DNA from: an uncultured Porphyromonas sp.
Lineage (GTDB): Bacteria; Bacteroidota; Bacteroidia; Bacteroidales; Porphyromonadaceae
Assembly: GCA_900538385.1 (NCBI GenBank)
Contig: UWSO01000018.1
Location: 1-44,133, forward strand
Direction: 5' to 3'
DNA: 44,133 nucleotides
Shown: in pieces, positions 9,598 to 16,948 of the stretch
Layout: every line of letters begins with the position of its first letter
How positions within the stretch are numbered: the first letter of the stretch is position 1
The notes under the pieces: model-generated
Told to the model about the DNA's origin: nothing
Database searches by the model: none
What the model saw: only the letters and a program-made list of their open reading frames with translations
Position numbers and translations under genes: made by a program

Positions 9598-9773
9598 TTT
9601 CAAAACTGGTTCCCCTCTTGGAACTTTTTAGTTCCAAGGCGGGAACTCTTCAGTTCCAAGGGAGGAACTTTTTAGTTCCAACGGGGGAACTTTTCTGTTC
9701 CTTGGGAGGAACGGAAGATTTCCCTCGGAGGAAAATAGAATTTCCAAAGCTGGAAACTTTTTGGGAGCCTGCT
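9598..9773. repeat. 22-bp-period palindromic array 1
   Basis: Eight consecutive 22-bp units (starts 9598, 9620, 9642, 9664, 9686, 9708, 9730, 9752). Each follows GGAAC-N6-GTTCC-N6, decaying to GGAA-type and then degenerate units towards the right. The first unit keeps only the right half-site. To the left is a linker (about 9560-9597) that recurs, reverse-complemented, next to array 2. The array ends 11 bases from the holA stop codon. It lies between convergent genes and has no credible open reading frame. Confidence 0.8.
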
Positions 9774-9784
9774 AGAGAGTTCGT

Positions 9785-10834
9785 TTAGTACTTCAGCGTA
9801 AAAATCTGCGTCAGGAGGTCTAGGTAGATGGTGCGTGCCGAGGCGTTGACCCCGTGGGCACCCTTGGCATCACCGTCGGCACGTCGTATGGCGGAGATGA
9901 TGTTGAGCGTCTGCTGCTTGGAGTAGAGGCGCATGGCCGACTGGTACATCCTTGCCATCGACTCATACTTCAGGTTGAGCGCCTCCTGTATGTTTTTCTG
10001 ACTGTTGGACGGTAGGTAGTGCGCTACCATCAGATTGGCAAAGAAGCCGTAGAGCGAAGCGACGATCTGCGGTACGGGGTATCGCTTTTCGTCCTCCGCC
10101 ATGGCAAGTGCTATCTGTAGCGCTTCGTCGTCCTTGCGTCGCTGTACCGCATTGAGCAGGTCGTAGGGGCCATACTTGCGGGACTTGCTCACCATCTGCT
10201 GCACCATGGCACGTGAGATGAGTCCGCCAGCGCTCTTGGCTGGTATGGCGAGCTTTTGCAGCTCCGAGTAGAGCGTCTCGAGGTCATATCCGACTCGCTC
10301 GATCAGCGCTGAGATCGCTTGCGGAGCCAACTGCAAGTCTAGCCCTCCAGCCATCTGGGTCATCGCCTCTCTCAGTTCGTTGTCACGCCTGACGGGTGCC
10401 GACTCGATGAGCGCTACCTGCGACTTGAGCGCCTGCGCATTCTTCTTAGCAGCTGCGGGGAGCGCATCGTGGTATAATATAAGGAGTGTGGTGCCCTCGG
10501 CAAAGGTAGTCGCATCGCGTATCAACTCAGCAATGCCGTACGGCTTCTTGAGGACGCTGCTCTTCTTGAGATCCTGCGCATCACGCAAGACGATCAGACG
10601 CTTCGGTGCAAACATCGAGAAGGTCTGCGCCTGCTGAAGAACCTCAGGAGCCGTTGTCTCGGATCCGAAGTAGACGACCAGCTGGGTCGTGCGCTCCTCC
10701 TGAGGAATGTAGTTTTCGACCACCAGCTCCTCTAGGCGATTGATGTAGTAGCTCTCCTCCCCGTAGCCAAGCACGAGGGGCGGGAGCGGTTGACCCGACC
10801 GGATCTGGTCACTAATCTGTACGAGTTCAGTCAT
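9785..10834 (-). CDS. holA: DNA polymerase III subunit delta
   Basis: 349 aa, the normal length for the clamp-loader delta subunit, which opens the sliding clamp during loading. The N-terminal AAA+-like fold lacks a functional Walker A, as expected for delta. The characteristic block EESYYINRLEELV lies near residues 25-37. LIERVGYDLETLYSELQKLA, about residues 173-192, is the lid helix region typical of HolA. The C-terminal helical collar domain (about 210-349) is present. The gene begins 18 bases after the amn stop and is probably co-transcribed with it. Its 3' end abuts the 22-bp array. Confidence 0.88.
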   Translation of the reverse strand: MTELVQISDQIRSGQPLPPLVLGYGEESYYINRLEELVVENYIPQEERTTQLVVYFGSETTAPEVLQQAQTFSMFAPKRLIVLRDAQDLKKSSVLKKPYGIAELIRDATTFAEGTTLLILYHDALPAAAKKNAQALKSQVALIESAPVRRDNELREAMTQMAGGLDLQLAPQAISALIERVGYDLETLYSELQKLAIPAKSAGGLISRAMVQQMVSKSRKYGPYDLLNAVQRRKDDEALQIALAMAEDEKRYPVPQIVASLYGFFANLMVAHYLPSNSQKNIQEALNLKYESMARMYQSAMRLYSKQQTLNIISAIRRADGDAKGAHGVNASARTIYLDLLTQIFTLKY

Positions 10835-10852
10835 AGCTGTTTGGAGTCTCTA

Positions 10853-11629
10853 TTACCAGTCAAAGACGATGCTCTTCATCTCCTCGGGAGATTGGCGAAG
10901 GCTCTTGACGGTGCGGATGCCGAGCTGGAGATGCTGCTCGGCGAAGTGTGCCGTCACGTAGCTATCGCTCTCGTCGCTCTTGACCCCCTCGGGTGTCATC
11001 GGCATATCGCTCACCATCAGGAGAGCACCTGTCGGGATACGGTTCGCATAACCCACGGTAAAAAGCGTAGCCGTCTCCATATCGATGGCGTCCGCATGGG
11101 TCGTGCGGAGGTAATCCTTGAAGTGCTCGTCATGCTCCCACAACCGTCTATTCGTCGTGTAGATAGTCCCTGGTGCATACGATATGCCCGCCTCGAGGAG
11201 CGCATTGCTACAAGCCTTGAGCACATTAAAAGAGGGGAGCGACGGCACCTCACGAGGCATATAGTCATCGCTCGTCCCCTCGCCACGTATCGCCGCAATC
11301 GGGAGAACGTAGTCCCCCAGCGTCAGCTGCGACTTGAGCCCACCACACTTCCCGAGGAAGACCACCGCCCGTGGCTCAACTGCCGAGAGCAGATCCATGA
11401 TCGTCGCCGCATTCGGGCTCCCCATGCCGATGTGTATCATCGTCATCTCCGCATTGCCGCAGTTTGGCATCGAGGCACTCTCGCCTAGGATCGGCTCGCC
11501 GATCTTCTTGGCAAAAGCTTGCAGGTAGCTCGTGAAGTTGGTCAGGAGTATGTGTGGCGCAAACTCCGAGAGGCTCCGTGTGGTGTACCTCGTTAACCAA
11601 TTGGTAGCAATCTCTTTCTTTGTTTTCAT
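10853..11629 (-). CDS. amn: AMP nucleosidase
   Basis: 258 aa, the short form found across Bacteroidetes, which lacks the N-terminal regulatory domain of the E. coli enzyme. It cleaves AMP to adenine and ribose 5-phosphate, controlling adenylate levels in the cytoplasm. The nucleoside phosphorylase fold is shown by the phosphate/ribose-binding GMGSPNAA block, the GKCGG strand and DMETATLF, which includes the ribose-binding Glu. The start (MKTKKEIATNWL) agrees with family starts. A minus-strand -7 box lies 47-54 bases upstream. It is divergent from the HsdR-N gene and followed by holA after 18 bases. Confidence 0.9.
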   Translation of the reverse strand: MKTKKEIATNWLTRYTTRSLSEFAPHILLTNFTSYLQAFAKKIGEPILGESASMPNCGNAEMTMIHIGMGSPNAATIMDLLSAVEPRAVVFLGKCGGLKSQLTLGDYVLPIAAIRGEGTSDDYMPREVPSLPSFNVLKACSNALLEAGISYAPGTIYTTNRRLWEHDEHFKDYLRTTHADAIDMETATLFTVGYANRIPTGALLMVSDMPMTPEGVKSDESDSYVTAHFAEQHLQLGIRTVKSLRQSPEEMKSIVFDW

Positions 11630-11649
11630 TGGTGGAAATGGTAACTTTG
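11619..11649 (+). promoter_or_regulatory. Promoter of the HsdR-N/ABC operon
   Basis: TTTG (11619-11622), a 19-base spacer, then TAACTTTG (11642-11649). This fits the Bacteroidetes primary sigma factor consensus TTTG/TAnnTTTG exactly. Transcription would start near 11655, leaving a leader of about 30 bases before ATG 11684. The -33 element lies over the first codons of amn on the other strand. Confidence 0.7.
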
Positions 11650-11675
11650 CACCGTCTAATAGCAGTAGTGCGAAG

Positions 11676-11683
11676 CAAAGTTA
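11676..11683 (-). promoter_or_regulatory. -7 box of the amn-holA operon
   Basis: CAAAGTTA on the plus strand reads TAACTTTG on the minus strand, a perfect -7 element. Transcription would start near 11669, with a leader of about 40 bases. No clear -33 TTG is found. The box ends directly before the ATG of the divergent HsdR-N gene, so the two divergent transcripts overlap slightly at their 5' ends. Confidence 0.6.
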
Positions 11684-12175
11684 ATGAAACCCCTCCACTT
11701 ACCCTCTTATCCTGCTCTCATTGAGGAGCAGTCAGGGCGTTCGGTCATATACGACGTTTACCGTCAGAGTATGGTCGCGCTAACCCCTGAGGAGTGGGTG
11801 CGCCAGCACTTTCTGCACTATCTATCGGATCATTTAGGCTACCCGCGCCTCTCCATACAGGTGGAGAGCCTCGTCGCCAGCTCCATACGTCAAGATCGCT
11901 TTGATGCGATGATTTACGGTCCAGGCGGACGAGTCCTCGCCCTCATCGAGTGCAAGGCCCCCGAGGTGCCACTCTCTCAGGAGACGGTCAACCAGATCTC
12001 GCGCTACAATGCGCACTATCACGCACCGCTCCTGATGATGACCAACGGGCTCACCCACCTCGTCCTGCAGATAGACTACGCCACTGCCACAGCAAAACCG
12101 CTCGCCGAGATACCCTCTTACCAGCGAGCCCTCGACATACTCCAAACCTCAAAAGGTCTAACCTCTAACCTCTAA
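11684..12175 (+). CDS. Orphan HsdR-N-type PD-(D/E)XK nuclease domain protein
   Basis: 163 aa. It matches the stand-alone 'type I restriction enzyme R protein N-terminus' family. The core PD-(D/E)XK pattern is visible: E61 in the preceding strand, D74 in RFDAMIYG, then E89-C90-K91 in the LIECKAP strand, followed by a helix with Q104. No helicase motor, HsdM or HsdS is nearby, so this is not a restriction system. In Bacteroidetes this small gene is often found beside holA and amn, which points to a DNA-maintenance role (inference). The last codons (T-S-N-L-stop) are made of the CTAACCTC repeat described separately, so the C-terminus may be recently altered. Confidence 0.8.
   Translation: MKPLHLPSYPALIEEQSGRSVIYDVYRQSMVALTPEEWVRQHFLHYLSDHLGYPRLSIQVESLVASSIRQDRFDAMIYGPGGRVLALIECKAPEVPLSQETVNQISRYNAHYHAPLLMMTNGLTHLVLQIDYATATAKPLAEIPSYQRALDILQTSKGLTSNL
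12158..12175. repeat. CTAACCTC-type repeat overlapping a stop codon
   Basis: Two and a half copies of the octamer CTAACCTC run to the TAA of the HsdR-N gene. The same string family occurs at 26008-26036, 28869-28895, 29005-29027 and 29221-29258. The sequence just after it (AAAGTCT) also resembles 25705-25712. Confidence 0.6.
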
Positions 12176-12181
12176 AGTCTC

Positions 12182-13132
12182 ATGCCATACTTACTAGAAG
12201 CAGAGCATATCGTCAAGCGATACAAGAACCACCTCGCCCTCGACGATGTCTCCATACAAGTCCAACCCAACAGCGTATTCGGACTGCTCGGTCCCAACGG
12301 TGCCGGCAAGAGTACACTCATCAAGATTATCAACAAAATCCTCCTCGCCGACAGCGGCACCGTACTGCTCAACGGTCAGGAGATGACTTACGAAGATATA
12401 CGCCATATCGGCTACCTTCCCGAGGAGCGTGGACTCTATAAGAAGATGAAGGTCGGTGACCAAGCCATCTACCTGGCTCGTCTGCACGGACTCTCCCGAC
12501 AGGAGGCGCAGCAGGAGCTGAAGCACTGGTTTGAGAAGTTTGACATCATGCCCTGGTGGCACCGTAAGGTCGAGGAGCTCTCTAAGGGAATGCAGCAGAA
12601 GGTTCAGTTCATCTGCACCGTCATTCACCGTCCCAAGCTACTCATCTTCGACGAGCCCTTTAGCGGTTTCGACCCAGTCAATGCGGAGCTTCTCAAGCGT
12701 GAGATCCTAGAGCTGCGAGACAACGGCTGTGCCGTCATCTTCTCCACGCACAACATGCAGTCCGTCGAGGAGATCTGCGACGACATCGCCCTCATCAACC
12801 AGAGCAAAGTGGTGCTCCGTGGAGATGTGACCGAGGTCAAGCGAAGCCACTTCGACGGCGTCGCCTCGCTACTCATCGCAGGCGAGGAGTATCGTCCCAA
12901 CTGGGTCGAGTCTCTGACCGAGCAACAGATCGAGCTACTCGAGATCAAGCGGGAGGGACACGATATGCGCGTCCGCCTCAAAGACTCGCAGCAGCGTGAC
13001 GTACGCGCCCTAGCGGGACTAGTCCCCACCGACCTGCACCTCCTAGAGGTAGCGCAGGAGATACCCTCCATGCAGGAGATATTTATCCGCACCACCACGG
13101 CTCAAGCTCAGCCCGCTACGACCACCCTTTAA
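12182..13132 (+). CDS. ABC transporter ATP-binding protein (NatA-like)
   Basis: 316 aa cytoplasmic ATPase. Walker A GPNGAGKST lies at residues 37-45. The signature loop reads LSKGMQQK, Walker B is LLIFDEP, and the switch histidine is in STHNM. The C-terminal 90 residues form the extra domain found in NatA/DrrA-type exporters. The gene starts 6 bases after the HsdR-N stop and is followed after 14 bases by its permease. The pair is predicted to power export of a small molecule or ion; NatAB pumps sodium, but the substrate here cannot be inferred from sequence alone. Confidence 0.9.
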   Translation: MPYLLEAEHIVKRYKNHLALDDVSIQVQPNSVFGLLGPNGAGKSTLIKIINKILLADSGTVLLNGQEMTYEDIRHIGYLPEERGLYKKMKVGDQAIYLARLHGLSRQEAQQELKHWFEKFDIMPWWHRKVEELSKGMQQKVQFICTVIHRPKLLIFDEPFSGFDPVNAELLKREILELRDNGCAVIFSTHNMQSVEEICDDIALINQSKVVLRGDVTEVKRSHFDGVASLLIAGEEYRPNWVESLTEQQIELLEIKREGHDMRVRLKDSQQRDVRALAGLVPTDLHLLEVAQEIPSMQEIFIRTTTAQAQPATTTL

Positions 13133-13146
13133 CCAGACCCACTCTT

Positions 13147-14490
13147 ATGAACAAGAAATCACCCTCCAAGCTCTCCATACTCATTGAGCGAGAATATATG
13201 GTGCGTGTCAAGAAGAAGTCCTTCATCGTCACCACCCTCCTCATCCCCATCCTCATTGCGGCTATCTTCTTTATCGTCATCTACATCAGTATGAGTTCGC
13301 TCAGTGACGAGCGTGTCGCCGTCATTGACGAGACGGGACTCTATAGCGACGTGCTGGCCGACAACGAGTACTACACCTTTATCCAAAGCTCCGAGCCGCT
13401 CGAAGCTTATACCGACAAGGCGAAGCTCGAGGAGGAGGGACTCTCAGCGGTCCTCTATATAAAAGACACGCTGATGAACAATCCCAACGGCTGGAGCCTT
13501 TACTCCTACAAGAAGCTCCCCGACGGTATCGTCCGCTACATCAATGATGCTTTTACCGAGCGACTCAAGGAGCAACGCATCGCTCAGTACGATATAGAGG
13601 GTCTCCCCGAAATCATCGACGATGTGGAGACCACCATCTCCGTACCTACCTACCAGTGGGATGCCAAGGGCGAAGAGGCTAAGTCTAGTGGCACACTGGC
13701 CGGAGTCATCGGTATGATCCTCTCGGGTATCATTCTCGCCTTTATGTCGAACTATTCGGGACAGGTGATGAGCGGTGTGCTAGAGGAAAAGAAAAACCGC
13801 ATCATGGAAGTCATCGTCAGCACCGTACGCCCCATAGAGATGATGATCTCGAAGATGGTCGGTGTCTTCCTCGTCGGACTGACACAGGTCGCTATCTGGT
13901 TGATCTTTGCGGGGATTATCTTTGTCGTCGGCTCACTAGTCGCCGTCGGTGGCGTCTACGATCTCTCGGCACTCTCGCAGCTAGACCCCGCACAGATGGG
14001 CGGACTCGCTGGCGGTATGAGTATGGACTCCGTCACCGAGATGCAGTCCAGCCTAGAGGTGCTACAGAGTATCAACTTCGTACAGCTCATCATCATGCTC
14101 CTCGTTTACTTCATCGGGGGTTACCTCCTCTACGCTTCGCTCTTTGCAGCGATTGGGTCCAGTGTCTCGAGCGACGAAGATGCCAGCCAGTTTATGATGC
14201 CCTTCGTCCTCGTCATGATGCTCGGCTTCTACATCGCTATGGGTAGCATGGACAATCCCGATGGCACGATGGCCTTCTGGGGCAGTATCATCCCCTTCTC
14301 CTCGCCCTTTGTGATGATGGTTCGACTACCCTATGGAGTCGCCCTGTGGGAGCTCATCCTCAGCATCGTGCTGCTCTACCTCACTGCCTTTGGGATCGCG
14401 TGGCTAGCCGCACGTATCTATCGTGTCGGCATCCTCTTCACGGGCAAGAAACCCTCTCTGCGCGACCTCTGGAGCTGGATACGTATCTAG
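13147..14490 (+). CDS. ABC-2 type transporter permease (NatB-like)
   Basis: 447 aa inner-membrane protein. One transmembrane helix near residues 25-48 precedes an extracytoplasmic domain (about 50-180). A C-terminal bundle of about five helices follows (about 184-205, 238-268, 310-345, 350-370, 400-425). The MSGVLEEKKNRIMEVIVSTVRP segment just after the second helix is the coupling helix signature of ABC-2/NatB permeases. It forms an exporter with the ATPase encoded 14 bases upstream. It is the last gene of the operon and is followed by a strong terminator. Confidence 0.9.
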   Translation: MNKKSPSKLSILIEREYMVRVKKKSFIVTTLLIPILIAAIFFIVIYISMSSLSDERVAVIDETGLYSDVLADNEYYTFIQSSEPLEAYTDKAKLEEEGLSAVLYIKDTLMNNPNGWSLYSYKKLPDGIVRYINDAFTERLKEQRIAQYDIEGLPEIIDDVETTISVPTYQWDAKGEEAKSSGTLAGVIGMILSGIILAFMSNYSGQVMSGVLEEKKNRIMEVIVSTVRPIEMMISKMVGVFLVGLTQVAIWLIFAGIIFVVGSLVAVGGVYDLSALSQLDPAQMGGLAGGMSMDSVTEMQSSLEVLQSINFVQLIIMLLVYFIGGYLLYASLFAAIGSSVSSDEDASQFMMPFVLVMMLGFYIAMGSMDNPDGTMAFWGSIIPFSSPFVMMVRLPYGVALWELILSIVLLYLTAFGIAWLAARIYRVGILFTGKKPSLRDLWSWIRI

Positions 14491-14532
14491 TAGCTAGTAT
14501 GTAGCGAAAGCCACACAGCGACTCATCGCATC

Positions 14533-14569
14533 AGCACCCTCACCGCTCAGTAGGTGGGGGTGCTTTTTT
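14533..14569 (+). terminator. Rho-independent terminator of the ABC operon
   Basis: AGCACCCTCACC (14533-14544) pairs with GGTGGGGGTGCT (14553-14564), with one G-U pair, across an 8-base loop. A run of T follows (14564-14569). It lies 43 bases after the permease stop. Confidence 0.85.
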
Positions 14570-14587
14570 GCGTTCTCTCGCTAAACC

Positions 14588-14862
14588 CATTTTCCCCGGA
14601 AGAATTTCCAAATAGTTCGCTGGAAAATAAAAATTCTCCACGGAAGTAAGAAATGATACTTCGGAAGAATCAAATGATACTTCGGAAGAATCAAATGATA
14701 AGTCCGAAGAAATTTTTCTTTCCTCCGGAGGAATCGAGAAATTCCCCCGGAGGGATTGAAAAGTTCCTCCGTTGGAACCGAAGAGTTCCTCCGTTGGAAC
14801 TAAAAAGTTCCAAGAGGGGAACTGTTTTTGGAACTCGTATGCGATTCGAATACAGCACGATA
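14588..14862. repeat. 22-bp-period palindromic array 2 plus linker
   Basis: The array is in the opposite orientation to array 1. From the right: the linker (about 14838-14862) contains GTGCTGTATTCG and CATACGAGTT on the minus strand, matching that of array 1. Next come GGAAC/GTTCC units of 22 bp, then a core with three CTTCGGA/TCCGAAG units at a 21-22 bp period, then AT-rich units ending near 14588. Stops are scarce in several frames, which creates spurious open frames on both strands. Confidence 0.75.
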
Positions 14863-14890
14863 CAAGCGTCCCTACAAAGGGCTACTCGTC
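14863..14890. repeat. Fragment of the REP/MITE-like element
   Basis: AAGCGTCCCTACAAAGGG and CTACTCG match one terminal inverted repeat and flank of the copy at 9434-9538. Here the fragment sits next to the array linker in the opposite relative direction from array 1. No full element is present. The rest of the gap to mutL (14891-15007) holds nothing I recognise. Confidence 0.5.
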
Positions 14891-15007
14891 TCGACGTTCT
14901 GCCAACGAAGTGCGTAGAGCTGTCGACGGCTGGAACTTCAAGCATCTTTGCATCATCTACTTACTAAGAGGGGCAAGGCAACGACAAACATTTGGTCTCA
15001 ATGTGGG

Positions 15008-16948
15008 TTAGAACCACTTGTCGATCTCCTCGGAGGTGAGCGAGACCATGATGGAGCGTCCGAGCGGGTCGAACTGCGAATTGGGCGTCAGGAAGAGGTC
15101 GGAGATGATCTGACTGGGCTGTGCGGCACGTGCATGGAGTGTGTGACGCACCAGTTCGCTGGCTTGGCGAAGCGCTTCGCTGGAGAGGAAGAGCTGCGCA
15201 AGGAGTTCCGCAGGGGGAAGCGTGGTGTCGGTATCGTCTTTGTCGACCTGATCGAGATAGTCGTCGAGCGTCTTGGAGATCATATCCGCAACGCCAATGG
15301 GGCGAAGGGGCTTGGGGACTGAGGTGATGAGGTAGACGTTTTCGTCTGAGTCTGCGGACGCTTCTTCTTGTGGAGTGATTTCGAAACCGATCTGTCGTAA
15401 GCTCTCGACCAACTCGAGGTGCGTCGGGTAGAGGTCGCTAGGTAGCGATAGCTCCTCGGCAAAGAGTAGCGGCTGCGCTTGGTCAGGCTCGAGTGTGAGG
15501 GTGGCTATCTGCTGCTCGTAGTAGATGCGTAGCAGCGCGCGCTCGATCTGTATGACCGCGAGGCGATCGCTCATCGTGGTGAAGAGATAGCGCTCCTGAT
15601 AGATGTAAACTAAGTTGGAGCTATTGGCAGCAGGCTGAGAGGGACTAGGGGAGACCGTAAAGAGTGGATCCATCTCCGTGGGGGCTGCTCCCATAGGCTG
15701 GCTTGCGGGAAGTGTCGATTCGCCTCGTCGCTGCTGGAAGTCGTCGATAAAGCTTTCCCAATGAGCGGGCGAGCCACTACTCATTGAGGAGAGCGGGTCG
15801 GTGGGTCGCTGTTCGTCCGTTGGGCCCGTCTTAAAGGGATTGTACTCAGGGTCTATCTGTACGGGCGGTGGCTGGAGGGCTGTGCTGCTCTGGCGTGTAG
15901 CATCGTAGGCTGGTATCTCGATGAGCTGGTCGGTGCTAAAGGTGATGGCGGGCATAGCGCTGGTGGTGCTGAGATGCTCTCGTAGTACCACCATGAGGAG
16001 CTTGAAGATAGCCTGCTCGTCGAGAAACTTGATCTCCGTCTTGGTCGGATGTATATTGACATCGATACGACTGGGGTCTACCTGAAAGTAGATAAAGTAG
16101 TTAGGCTGGCTACCTGGCGCGACGAGATCCTCAAAGACGTTCATGACAGCACGGTGGAAGTATGGGTGCTTCATATAGCGTCCATTGACAAAGAAGAACT
16201 GCTGGGCGCCTCTGCGCTTAGCATCTCGTGGCAGGGTGATGAAGCCTGAGACGTTTGCTAGCGGCCCTTGGTACTCGATCGGGATGAGCTGCTTGGAGTA
16301 GCTCTTGCCTAGGAGGTCTACGATGCGATGCTGCAGGTCGCTCTTGGGGAGGTTGCGTATGAGCTTGCCCTCGGAGTAAAGGGTGAAGGCGATCTCGGGG
16401 TAGACCAGTGCGATCCGCTCGAACTGGCGGTAGATGTGTCGTAGCTCCGTCTCGGAGCCTTTGAGGAAGCGTCGCCGTGCAGGGACATTGTAAAAAAGGT
16501 TCTTCACCGTGATAGAGGAGCCTACCTCGGCAACGGTGGGAGATGAGCTCACGACCTCCGAGCCGTTGATCAGGAGCTTGTAGCCTATCTCGCTGTCGGC
16601 TTGTCGTGTGACTAGCTCGATCTGAGCTACTGCCACGATGGAGGCTAACGCCTCACCTCGGAAGCCCATGGAGCGAAGCGTGAAGAGGTCGTCGACGGAA
16701 GAGATTTTGCTGGTAGCGTGGCGTTCGAAAGCCATACGGGCATCTAGCGGACTCATACCGACGCCGTCATCGATGACGCGCATGAGCTCTTTGCCTGCAT
16801 CTTGTAGCTCGATGGTTATCTGCGTGGCGTGGGCGTCGATGGCGTTTTCGACGAGCTCTTTGAGCATAGAGGCTGGTCGCTGGATCACTTCACCAGCGGC
16901 TATCTGATTGGCGATGCTGTCGGGGAGGAGGTGTATGATTTCGCTCAT
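15008..16948 (-). CDS. mutL: DNA mismatch repair protein MutL
   Basis: 646 aa. The N-terminal GHKL ATPase is intact: ELVENAIDAHA (motif I), DDGVGM (motif II), RHATSKI and GFRGEAL (motif III). The transducer domain follows to about residue 330, then a proline/serine-rich linker (about 345-440). The C-terminal dimerisation domain begins near 445. Where many bacterial MutLs have the DQHA-x2-E-x4-E endonuclease motif, this one reads V465-I-Q-I-E-R470, so the nicking site looks absent. MutL couples MutS mismatch recognition to strand excision. The gene overlaps the stop of the upstream small membrane-protein gene by 4 bases. Confidence 0.93.
   Translation of the reverse strand: MSEIIHLLPDSIANQIAAGEVIQRPASMLKELVENAIDAHATQITIELQDAGKELMRVIDDGVGMSPLDARMAFERHATSKISSVDDLFTLRSMGFRGEALASIVAVAQIELVTRQADSEIGYKLLINGSEVVSSSPTVAEVGSSITVKNLFYNVPARRRFLKGSETELRHIYRQFERIALVYPEIAFTLYSEGKLIRNLPKSDLQHRIVDLLGKSYSKQLIPIEYQGPLANVSGFITLPRDAKRRGAQQFFFVNGRYMKHPYFHRAVMNVFEDLVAPGSQPNYFIYFQVDPSRIDVNIHPTKTEIKFLDEQAIFKLLMVVLREHLSTTSAMPAITFSTDQLIEIPAYDATRQSSTALQPPPVQIDPEYNPFKTGPTDEQRPTDPLSSMSSGSPAHWESFIDDFQQRRGESTLPASQPMGAAPTEMDPLFTVSPSPSQPAANSSNLVYIYQERYLFTTMSDRLAVIQIERALLRIYYEQQIATLTLEPDQAQPLLFAEELSLPSDLYPTHLELVESLRQIGFEITPQEEASADSDENVYLITSVPKPLRPIGVADMISKTLDDYLDQVDKDDTDTTLPPAELLAQLFLSSEALRQASELVRHTLHARAAQPSQIISDLFLTPNSQFDPLGRSIMVSLTSEEIDKWF

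Noticed and set aside
9598..9773. CRISPR array
   Set aside because: The period is only 22 bp, there are no unique spacers between identical repeats, the units are degenerate, and no cas genes are nearby.
10790..11488. 232-aa open frame (+) antisense to holA and amn
   Set aside because: It is the mirror of amn codons; its sequence is rich in Arg/His with no domain, and the real genes on the minus strand are certain.
11684..14490. Defence island (HsdR-like nuclease plus ABC transporter)
   Set aside because: No methylase, specificity subunit or other defence gene; the exporter and holA/amn neighbours look like housekeeping genes.
14653..14967. 104-aa open frame (+) with MILRKNQ repeats, and the 84-aa frame on the other strand
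   Set aside because: Both run through the 22-bp array; the peptide repeat only mirrors the DNA period, and both strands stay open together.
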